Part shown: positions 9,192 through 15,966 of the stretch, in pieces | How positions within the stretch are numbered: the first letter of the stretch is position 1 | How the letters are laid out: each line of letters begins with the position of its first letter | From: Burkholderiaceae bacterium | Lineage (GTDB): Bacteria > Pseudomonadota > Gammaproteobacteria > Burkholderiales > Burkholderiaceae_F | Reading direction: 5' to 3' | DNA: 64,000 nucleotides | NCBI GenBank assembly: GCA_022843955.1 | Contig: JALHMQ010000001.1 | Span: 430,980 to 494,979, forward strand | Notes under the pieces: model-generated | Told to the model about the DNA's origin: nothing | The model's database searches: none | The model's input: only the letters and a program-made list of their open reading frames with translations | Position numbers and translations under genes: made by a program

Positions 9192-9878
9192 TCATTGAGG
9201 CTTGCGCGCCACGACGAAGACGCGGATGTCCTTCCGCTTTGAACCGTGCCGCTCGACTGCCTCGATCTCGAATCCGTGACGCTCGAAAGTGGACAGCAGC
9301 TGCGTCGCATCGAAGCTCAGCACGTCCGGTGCTTTGCCGATCGCGCGCATCAGGGGCACGAGAACGCGCGGGATCAGCGGATTCATCTCGGCAAGGCAGG
9401 GGGTTTTCGAGATGAACAGGCCGCCCGGCTTCAGCTCGGACACGATTGCGCGCAGGGCGCCGTCCAGGTCAGACACGAGATGCATGAGGTTGAACGCCAG
9501 GACCGCGTCGTAGCACTCCGCACCGCTCACAGGCACATCGGCATCGGCCGCCTCGAACCGCAGTTGCGGCAGCGACTGCGCCGCCAGCTTGTCGCGGGCG
9601 ATGGCGATCATCTCCGGTGAGACGTCCGTGGCGAGCATGCGCCGGGTGCCCGCCGCGAGCCGCAATGCGGTGGTGCCCGTGCCGCAACCAAGCTCCAGCA
9701 CGGCGTGGCTGGGCGACAGCAGTGCTGCCACGCGTTGCAGCGTGGCCTCGTAGCCGGCCATGTCGCCGATCGGTTCGGCGGCGTACTTGCGCGCGATCCG
9801 GTTCCAGAAGCGGGCCTTGGCAGCGGCCACGGCGTCGGCCTGGGTTGCCGCGGGAAGGGAAACGGAGCTTGAGAGCAT
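9192..9878 (-). CDS. Class I SAM-dependent methyltransferase
   Basis: A 228-residue cytosolic methyltransferase of the Methyltransf_11/25 type. The SAM-binding motif I is VLELGCGTGTTALRLA at about residue 60, followed by 'LATDVSPEMIAIA' (motif post-I, acidic residue) and 'YDAVLAFNLMHLVSDLDGAL' (motif II). The acceptor is unknown. It is divergent from the LysR regulator at 9985, with about 105 bp between starts, so it is the likely target of that regulator. Confidence 0.88.
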   Translation of the reverse strand: MLSSSVSLPAATQADAVAAAKARFWNRIARKYAAEPIGDMAGYEATLQRVAALLSPSHAVLELGCGTGTTALRLAAGTRRMLATDVSPEMIAIARDKLAAQSLPQLRFEAADADVPVSGAECYDAVLAFNLMHLVSDLDGALRAIVSELKPGGLFISKTPCLAEMNPLIPRVLVPLMRAIGKAPDVLSFDATQLLSTFERHGFEIEAVERHGSKRKDIRVFVVARKPQ

Positions 9879-9984
9879 CTGCTAAGCGCAGCGTGCGGCT
9901 GCGTGTTGGGCAAGGCTCGGCATACTATTCATGCGCGCCATCTCTGACATCGCCGGGAATCGCAGACACCTCATGCATTGACGT

Positions 9985-10881
9985 ATGGATCAACTTGACT
10001 GGAACCAGCTGAAGGCTTTCCTCGAGACGGCGGAGACCGGCTCGTTGTCGGCCGCAGCGCGCAAGCTCGGCCTGACGCAGCCCACCTTGAGCCGGCAGGT
10101 GGCAGCGATCGAGAAGCATCTGGGCGTGACCTTGTTCGAGCGCGTCGGCAAGGCGATGGTGATCACCAGTACGGGGCTGGCCCTGCTCGATCATGCGCGA
10201 CTCATGGGTGCGGCCGCCGACGACGTGAGGGTGGCCGCCACCGGCCAGTCGCAGTCGGTGGATGGGGTGGTGTGCATCTCGGCCAGCGAAGGCGTGGCGG
10301 CGTACCTGCTGCCGCCGGTGATCTCCCGACTTCGCCAGCAGGCGCCGGGCATCGTCATCGAGGTCGTCTCGTCGGATGCGCTGAGCGATCTAAGGCGGCG
10401 CGAAGCCGATATCGCCGTGCGCCACGTTCGCCCCGATCAACCGGATCTCATCGGACGCTTGATCCGCGAGGCCACTGCCAGCTTCTATGCGTCGACGACG
10501 TGGGTGCATCAGAACGGCCATCCGCGCACGGCCGAGGAGGCGGCTCGACATGCGTTCATCGGCAGCGACCGCACGGGCCGCTATCTGGAGTACCTGCGCC
10601 AGCACGGCCTGCCGCTTGGCCCGTCCAACTTTGTTTGCTATGCCGAGAACACGATGATGAACTGGGCGCTCGTGCGCCAGGGCTTGGGCATCGGGCCGAT
10701 GATGGACGAGATTGCATGCGCCATGCCGGACGTGGTTCGCGTGCTCGACGACGTGCCACCCGTGCGTTTTCCATTCTGGCTCGTCACGCACCGCGAGCTG
10801 CGCACTGCGCGAAGGATTCGATTGGTGTTCGACATGCTTGCAGATGCACTCGGCGCGGGAGTGCAGCCGACCGGCTCATAG
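9985..10881 (+). CDS. LysR-family transcriptional regulator
   Basis: 298 residues. The N-terminal winged helix-turn-helix is WNQLKAFLETAETGSLSAAA with ARKLGLTQPTLSRQVAAIE, followed by a periplasmic-binding-protein-like effector domain (residues ~90-290). The length is normal for the family. LysR regulators usually control a divergent neighbour, here the methyltransferase gene. The effector is not deducible. Confidence 0.93.
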   Translation: MDQLDWNQLKAFLETAETGSLSAAARKLGLTQPTLSRQVAAIEKHLGVTLFERVGKAMVITSTGLALLDHARLMGAAADDVRVAATGQSQSVDGVVCISASEGVAAYLLPPVISRLRQQAPGIVIEVVSSDALSDLRRREADIAVRHVRPDQPDLIGRLIREATASFYASTTWVHQNGHPRTAEEAARHAFIGSDRTGRYLEYLRQHGLPLGPSNFVCYAENTMMNWALVRQGLGIGPMMDEIACAMPDVVRVLDDVPPVRFPFWLVTHRELRTARRIRLVFDMLADALGAGVQPTGS

Positions 10882-11099
10882 CCGTTGACCGGTCGAGCCG
10901 TCTCGACCCCGACACTGCGATTGTTCCGGCGCCGGTACGCGCCCTCGGTTTGCGCAACGCGCAAAGCGCACGCCACCCAACCGACCCACGCTTCGAGGTC
11001 AGAGCAACAACGGATTCTTGCTGGCCGCTCTCTTCGTCGTGCAGAGCGCTTCGCTGACCCTGCGACCCAGGATGCTTCGCGGCGCGCTCAGCAGACGGA

Positions 11100-11123
11100 A
11101 CTGGCACCGGCAGCCGTGCCAGT
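11100..11123 (-). terminator. Possible intrinsic terminator downstream of csbD-like gene
   Basis: A perfect inverted repeat with 8 bp arms (ACTGGCAC / GTGCCAGT) and an 8 nt loop lies 24 bp past the stop of the minus-strand CsbD-like gene. No T-tract follows on the minus strand, so it may be a processed or Rho-assisted 3' end rather than a classical terminator. Confidence 0.35.
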
Positions 11124-11146
11124 GCCAGCTCAAAGCGTTGTGGCGC

Positions 11147-11329
11147 CTACTTGTTGATGGCGTCTTTAACCACTTTCTTGATATCGCCGAACGTTTTCTG
11201 CGCCTTGCCTTCGACTTGCTTCTTCATGCCCTTCAGGCGTTGTGCGTTGCTACCGATCACCTTGCCGGTGGTTTCCTGCACCTTGCCAGCGGCGTCCTTG
11301 AGCGAACCCTTGACTTGGTCCTTGTTCAT
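11147..11329 (-). CDS. CsbD family stress-response protein
   Basis: A 60-residue basic helical protein, MNKDQVKGSLKDAAGKVQET, with the repeated K-D-x-A-G-K-V-Q-E-x-T-G-K pattern of the CsbD family (general stress proteins of unknown biochemical role). An AAGGAGAG ribosome site precedes the ATG. It follows the PRC-barrel gene by 57 bp. A second CsbD paralogue lies at 47491-47700. Such genes are commonly induced by salt, desiccation or stationary phase. Confidence 0.9.
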   Translation of the reverse strand: MNKDQVKGSLKDAAGKVQETTGKVIGSNAQRLKGMKKQVEGKAQKTFGDIKKVVKDAINK

Positions 11330-11386
11330 GATCTCTCCTTAAGTTGAAGTTGCCGATACAGCGCAGACGGGTTTCGGCGCAGCGGC

Positions 11387-11797
11387 TCAATTGGTCGAGT
11401 ACGGCGTGCCGTAGAACCTGTGCACGCCGCTGGCCCATGTCCTGTCCGACATCGAGGGCCACTTGTCCTTGTCGAAGCCCGGCGCGTCGCTCAGGGCATT
11501 CTTCATGACATTCAGCGTGAAGCGCTTGTTGGCCGTGTCCAGCGACAGTGCCGCCCATGGCACGGCGAACAGTTTGTCGCCCATCCCCAGGACGCCGCCG
11601 AACGACAGGACCGCGTAGGCGATCTTCCCGGAGGGCATGTCGATCATGAACTCCTTGATGTCGCCCAGATCATCGCCGTCCTTGTTGTATACGTCGTTGC
11701 CCAGGAGCGTGTCGGCTCCCATCAGCGCGGGGCCTGGTCCGGAAGCACTATTGGCGTACATGCCGAAGTTGTCGCGATTGACGTAGTTGGTTGTCAT
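11387..11797 (-). CDS. PRC-barrel domain protein
   Basis: 136 residues from the ATG at 11797, preceded by CAAGGAACC. The core 'LLGNDVYNKDGDDLGDIKEF' followed by 'YAVLSFGGVLGMGDKLFAVP' is a PRC-barrel, a small beta-barrel often found in bacterial stress proteins and in photosynthetic reaction-centre H subunits. The C-terminal stretch 'WPSMSDRTWASGVHRFYG' is typical of the stress-associated form. It is probably co-transcribed with the CsbD gene. The frame extends upstream but without a plausible start. Confidence 0.88.
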   Translation of the reverse strand: MTTNYVNRDNFGMYANSASGPGPALMGADTLLGNDVYNKDGDDLGDIKEFMIDMPSGKIAYAVLSFGGVLGMGDKLFAVPWAALSLDTANKRFTLNVMKNALSDAPGFDKDKWPSMSDRTWASGVHRFYGTPYSTN

Positions 11798-12497
11798 GTC
11801 GGTTCCTTGAAGTGAGGCATAAATCGGAACCTTATTGCGTCTTGTTTGTGACACCCACGGCGCTGAGTCCCGATGGGAGGCCGAGGCTTTGAGCCCGCGA
11901 CCACAGTGAAGATCGTAGGATCCGGGGCGACGGCTGTCTGTGCGCAACCGAACAGGGATCCTCGTGCGTCACTTGCCGAGGCATGCAGCGAGTTCGTGAT
12001 GCACCTGTCCAAGATCTTCGGCAGGGGCGGGCAGCTTTGTGCAGCTCGATGCCGACGGAAGTAACTTCACCCGTGACTGCCCCCTGAATCTCCGATTGAT
12101 GACCCACGATCTCAATCGTGGCACTCCGCCGCCCTGCAACTGGCCTGTCGCTTCGGGTCGGGGAAGGTCCTACGCACTTGCTGAAGCGCAGTGCCAACGG
12201 CAAGCCAGGTCCTGTCCGGCGGTACACGAGTGCAGTACCGCCGCCTCGCTTTCCTTGTGGTGCCTGGCTGGAGCGGCGGCCCCTGCGTTGCCAACGCTCT
12301 GATCGGCCCCCGGTGGCTGCGATGTGTCGGCGGTGCCGCTTCGCGGGCAGGGCTCCGTAACCGCCGAGGCGGACTTATCGAACTCTGCCTGTCGGGCAGA
12401 CCAAGGCCAGGGCCCGACACACGACACCGGCCGGAGGCGGTGCCACAACGCGCCGCCGCGGCCGCAGGCACCACTCACCAATTCAAAGGACAAGCTG
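11798..12497. other. 700 bp non-coding region rich in hairpins
   Basis: No credible gene on either strand. It holds the promoters of the divergent PRC-barrel gene and the DUF302-DEP cluster. Four inverted repeats are visible: 12104-12121 (CCACGAT/ATCGTGG, 4 nt loop), 12217-12243 (CGGCGGTAC/GTACCGCCG, 9 nt loop), 12361-12372 (CCGCC/GGCGG, 2 nt loop) and 12384-12400 (TCTGCC/GGCAGA, 5 nt loop). It could hold a long structured leader or a small RNA; no known riboswitch class was recognised. Confidence 0.4.
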
Positions 12498-13001
12498 ATG
12501 AACATCAAGACGAGAGTCGCGCTCACCCTGGGGGCGCTGCTTCTGGGCGGATGCTCCGTGATGGGCGCTCACCATGGGGCCGCGGGCCACGGCGGTAACC
12601 GGGCGACCGCCTCGCACGGACTCGTTGCGCTGAAGAGCCCACACTCGCCAGCCGAAACGATGAACCGGCTGGAAGTCGAGGTGAAGAAGCGCAATCTGGC
12701 CGTTGTGTCCCGCATCGACCACGCTGCCGCCGCCCAGCGCATCGGCCAGGCTCTGCGGCCCACCGAGTTGCTAGTTTTCGGCAATCCACAGGCCGGTACG
12801 CCACTGATGCTGTGCGCCCAACTCACTGGCATCGACCTGCCGATGAAGGCCCTGGTGTGGGCAGATGAGGCCGGCCAGACATGGCTTGGATACAACGATC
12901 CGCAATGGTTGATCCACCGCCACGGCGCCCGCGACTGCCCTCCGGCCGAGCAGGTGGGCAAAGCGCTGGCAGCGATCGCGGCTGCGACGGTCGCGAAATG
13001 A
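12498..13001 (+). CDS. DUF302 domain lipoprotein
   Basis: 167 residues from the ATG at 12498, which has AAAGGA 7 nt upstream. The N-terminus MNIKTRVALTLGALLLGGCS is a lipoprotein signal with a lipobox LLGGC. The body is a DUF302 domain: 'SPAETMNRLEVEVKKRNLAV', 'RIDHAAAAQRIGQALRPTEL', LVFGNPQAGTPLM and 'LWLIHRHG'-like ending (here WLIHRHGA). DUF302 proteins are small alpha/beta proteins of unknown role, often beside redox or sulfur genes. Its stop overlaps the next ORF, making it the head of a coupled cluster. Confidence 0.88.
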   Translation: MNIKTRVALTLGALLLGGCSVMGAHHGAAGHGGNRATASHGLVALKSPHSPAETMNRLEVEVKKRNLAVVSRIDHAAAAQRIGQALRPTELLVFGNPQAGTPLMLCAQLTGIDLPMKALVWADEAGQTWLGYNDPQWLIHRHGARDCPPAEQVGKALAAIAAATVAK

Positions 13002-13240
13002 TCGGCGCCCTGCGCGTCCACGGCTCGCCGCAGGACGGCCGCTGCCACAGCGCCCACATGATCAGGCCCGCGGTCCCGCGCATCGGGCACGTGCTGGCAT
13101 CGAGTGTTCTACGGTACGACACCGTGCAGCAGATGCTCGATGGTCCCGTCTACCCCCCAGTGGTCAAGGAGGGCTTGCGCAAAGCGCTGCGCAGGCCAAC
13201 CCCAACGGAACGTCATCTCGACTGCGGGCCTGAGGCATGA
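12998..13240 (+). CDS. Unknown 80-residue protein translationally coupled to both neighbours
   Basis: An 80-codon ORF whose ATG overlaps the DUF302 stop (ATGA at 12998-13001) and whose TGA overlaps the DEP-gene start (ATGA at 13237-13240). The product begins MIGALRVHGSPQDGRCHSAH and ends in a basic, proline-containing segment. No signal peptide, membrane segment or recognised domain is visible. Exact junctions on both sides suggest it is translated, but with no recognised homologue it could also be a fortuitous open frame. Confidence 0.45.
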   Translation: MIGALRVHGSPQDGRCHSAHMIRPAVPRIGHVLASSVLRYDTVQQMLDGPVYPPVVKEGLRKALRRPTPTERHLDCGPEA

Positions 13241-14316
13241 AAGCCGCCCAGTATGCAAGCGCGGCTCGCATGCGCATCTGGCTGGACCTGCCCCCCAGCG
13301 GCGGTACGGGTGCACTCAAGGGTGCACTGATCGCGATGGGGCTGATCCCCCAGCCCCTGCCCATTGATGAAGTGCAGCGACGGCAGGCCCTGGCCACCCT
13401 GTCCGATGGTGCGCTGGCCTTCATCGACGTGTCCGACCCGGCGCTGCACGGGCGCCGACCGCTGGGTAGGCTGCTGCAGGACCTGCCGGACACGGCCGCT
13501 CGCGGCCGCGTCATGCTGAGCCGCGCCCGTGGCGGCCATGTGAGCGCGCAGGACCGCGACTGGATGATTCGGCAGGGTTTTGCTGACATGCAGCCCGACT
13601 GGCTGGGTGGGCCGGATCGCACGGTGCTGCGTGCCGTGCTGGCCTGGACCGCCCGGCTGACAGGCCTGAACGAGCCCGCGCCGAAAGACCTGTTGACCTA
13701 CACGCGCGTGCTCTCTGGCGGCAGCGGCGGCGATGACGCTGTCGCGGCGCGGGCGATCGTGTGGGGCTTGACGGGTGAGGCGCCGGAAGCCTTCGTCGCT
13801 CGGCTGGCGACTTTGCTGGACATCGCCGATCGGCGCTGGCGCTTCACCGACTACCCGCGCTGCTTTGTCGGCAGCGAGGCCGTCGAGCGGCTGACGAGCA
13901 CACTGCGGCTCCCACGGCAGGAGGTCATCGCCCTCGGCCAGGCCATGAACGAACTGGGCCTGCTGACGCATGTGGTGCAGGAGCACCCGTTTCTCGATCA
14001 GGGCCTGTACTACCGTCTGGCTTGGTCAGACGCGCTCGACCGCGTCGATGCCTCCGCCTTGTGGCAGACCGTCGAGGATGGACTCCCCGCTCGAACGTCG
14101 ACTCGAAGTTACCTCGGCACGGCCTATCGGGAATGCTTCATCGGTGAAGAACTCGTCACCCTCCTGGTCGACGAGCATGCGCTGCAGCGGGTGGACGCGT
14201 GGCTGGCGCTGCACCGCATGGCGCAGTGGCGCTGGATCGAACACGTGACCCGCGCGCGGCCGTTTATCGACGGTCCCTTTTTCTACCGATGGAAAGGCAG
14301 ATTCGCCGTTGAGTGA
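13237..14316 (+). CDS. Tandem DEP-domain protein with receiver-like N-terminus
   Basis: 359 residues. The C-terminal half holds two DEP-like repeats (about residues 186-262 and 272-351), each with the pattern (Y)x-x-C-F-(V/I)-G-x-E-x-V then a hydrophobic helix and an H-P/R-P-F-x-D/G segment ending YYR or FYR. The first ~140 residues read as alternating beta strands and helices (RMRIWLDLPP, ALAFIDVSDP, RVMLSRA), compatible with a degenerate receiver or flavodoxin-like fold; I infer this from pattern only. DEP domains are mostly eukaryotic signalling modules that bind membranes or receptors. The gene overlaps the preceding ORF by 4 bp. Confidence 0.7.
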   Translation: MKAAQYASAARMRIWLDLPPSGGTGALKGALIAMGLIPQPLPIDEVQRRQALATLSDGALAFIDVSDPALHGRRPLGRLLQDLPDTAARGRVMLSRARGGHVSAQDRDWMIRQGFADMQPDWLGGPDRTVLRAVLAWTARLTGLNEPAPKDLLTYTRVLSGGSGGDDAVAARAIVWGLTGEAPEAFVARLATLLDIADRRWRFTDYPRCFVGSEAVERLTSTLRLPRQEVIALGQAMNELGLLTHVVQEHPFLDQGLYYRLAWSDALDRVDASALWQTVEDGLPARTSTRSYLGTAYRECFIGEELVTLLVDEHALQRVDAWLALHRMAQWRWIEHVTRARPFIDGPFFYRWKGRFAVE

Positions 14317-14470
14317 GCTCGCCTGCTGAACTACAGCGGCGACAACCGCCACCACCGCGGGGCTTGCTGGCTCAACAAGGACGCCGATTCTTTCGAGGTC
14401 TGTAACCAGATGAGCGCAGTGGACGAACTGGCCGGTACGCCGTTGCCTTCCGTTCACTCAGGAGCCCTTG

Positions 14471-14860
14471 ATGATCCGTCGCGTCTTTGTCACTTCGCTC
14501 GCCTTGTCGCTCATCGGTGTGTCCGGCATCGCGCATGCCATCGACATCCAGCCGTATGACGCCGCCGCTCTCGCCAAGCTGCAGGCGGCCGGCAAGCCGG
14601 TCGCCCTGCATTTCCACGCCGACTGGTGTCCGACCTGCGTTAATCAGACCCGTGCGTTGGAGCAACTGAAAGCCGGCGGCCAGTTGCAGGGCATGACCGT
14701 CCTGGTGGCGGACTACGACAAGGAGAAGGACCTGAAGCGCCAGTACAAGGTCCGATCGCAGTCTGTGCTGGTCGTCTTCAAGGGGGCCACCGAGGTCGCA
14801 CGCAGCGCCGGGCAGACCCAACCCGAGCAACTCCAGCAGGCACTCGCCAAGGCGCTGTGA
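14471..14860 (+). CDS. Periplasmic thioredoxin-fold protein (WCPTC)
   Basis: 129 residues from the ATG at 14471, which follows an AGGAG-type site; a TTG directly upstream is less likely. MIRRVFVTSLALSLIGVSG is a signal peptide cleaved near AHA. The thioredoxin motif is DWCPTC at residues 51-56, with 'QSVLVVFKGATEVAR' as the second half of the fold (the usual cis-proline position is V here). It probably acts as a thiol-disulfide reductant in the periplasm. The adjacent CcdA-like gene 20 bp downstream is the natural electron supplier. Confidence 0.87.
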   Translation: MIRRVFVTSLALSLIGVSGIAHAIDIQPYDAAALAKLQAAGKPVALHFHADWCPTCVNQTRALEQLKAGGQLQGMTVLVADYDKEKDLKRQYKVRSQSVLVVFKGATEVARSAGQTQPEQLQQALAKAL

Positions 14861-14880
14861 CCGCCTGAACCCGCCTCGAC

Positions 14881-15606
14881 ATGGTTTCCGCACCTGAACT
14901 CGGGCTGGCCTGGGTCGCCGGTAGCCTGACCACGCTCAACCCCTGCGTCTTTCCTCTGCTTCCCCTGGTGCTAGGCGGCGCGGTGCAGGAAAACCGCCTG
15001 GCGCCGATGGCAATGGGTGCCGGCATGGTGGCCGCTTTCGCTGCGCTGGGCCTGCTGGTTGGCGTCGCGGGTGATGCAATTGGCCTGGATCCCGATCACA
15101 TCCGCATCGCCGGCGCCGTGCTGTTCATTGCATTCGGCGTAGTGATGCTTGTGCCGCGCTTGAACGAACGCTTCACCCATCTGATGGCGCCGATGGCAAC
15201 CAGCGCCAACAACGCGTCCTCGCGCTTCAACCCCGGATCGCTGGGTGGGGCGTTCGTGATCGGCGGCCTGCTGGGCATGGTGTGGAGCCCGTGCTCGGGG
15301 CCGATGCTGGCCAGTGCGCTGACGATCGTCGCCACCGAGGGCGGGGCGCTGCGCGGCGCCTTGATCCTGGGCGTGTTCGGCCTGGGCGCTGCATCCGTGC
15401 TCGTGGCGGCAGCCTATGCGTCGCGTGCCGGCTTCGGTCACGTACGGGGCTGGGTCATGGCGAACATGGATCGCGTCAAGCGCGGTTTCGGCTACCTCAT
15501 GCTGCTGCTGGGTCTGGCCATCCTGCTGGGCGGCGACAAGTGGCTCGAGGCAAGACTCTTGCAGGTGTTGCCGCAGAGCTGGATCGACCTGACCACGCGG
15601 TTCTAA
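14881..15606 (+). CDS. CcdA/DsbD-like transmembrane thiol-disulfide exchanger
   Basis: 241 residues with six hydrophobic segments. The two redox cysteines lie in NPCVFPLLP (Cys22) and WSPCSGP (Cys138), the paired motifs of the CcdA/DsbD-beta family, which carry electrons from cytosolic thioredoxin to periplasmic thiol proteins. It begins 20 bp after the periplasmic thioredoxin gene, so the two form a reductive relay. Whether the DUF302 and DEP proteins upstream are clients is unknown. Confidence 0.9.
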   Translation: MVSAPELGLAWVAGSLTTLNPCVFPLLPLVLGGAVQENRLAPMAMGAGMVAAFAALGLLVGVAGDAIGLDPDHIRIAGAVLFIAFGVVMLVPRLNERFTHLMAPMATSANNASSRFNPGSLGGAFVIGGLLGMVWSPCSGPMLASALTIVATEGGALRGALILGVFGLGAASVLVAAAYASRAGFGHVRGWVMANMDRVKRGFGYLMLLLGLAILLGGDKWLEARLLQVLPQSWIDLTTRF

Positions 15607-15966
15607 GGGCATAGATCGAGGGCGTTCACCAGTGCCACGATCTCCGCAGGGGTGAACCGTGGCGTAATGGCGAAGACCGGTATGTGCAGGGTGTCGCCGC
15701 CGCGCCAGTTTCACTTGGGCCGAGACGATTCCCCCCATCTTTTCGCCAGAGGCGGTGGGCATCTCCCAGTTGGACGCGTTTGCAGGCCTGAGTGCTGATG
15801 AATCACCTTGTTGCCGGCGCCGCAGTGCCTTGCCAACGGATTGCAAGCGTGGGGCGTTCTCAATTTTCACTAGTTAACATAATATGAATTAGTCGCATCA
15901 CAGCTGAAGTACGAGAGTTTGACCCGCCGAGCTGCCCGAACCCTGCGTTCTCGAACCAGTCCACGT
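15607..15966. other. Non-coding region with a degenerate gene end and a dif-like site
   Basis: No intact gene. On the minus strand, a short open stretch (about 15605-15709) would encode 'TLHIPVFAITPRFTPAEIVA' and end in TAG; it looks like the C-terminus of a lost gene but I cannot name the family. The right part (15865-15905) is strikingly AT-rich for this genome and contains the dif-like sequence listed separately. Confidence 0.4.
15872..15899 (-). other. Candidate dif site (XerC/XerD recombination site)
   Basis: Read on the minus strand, this 28-mer has a XerC-like arm GATGCGACTAA, a central hexamer TTCATA and a XerD-like arm TTATGTTAACT. It matches the E. coli dif sequence at 22 of 28 positions, including 10 of 11 in the XerD arm. 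It lies in an AT-rich island between convergent genes. dif sites resolve chromosome dimers at the replication terminus and are also used by Xer-dependent phages and plasmids. Confidence 0.65.
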
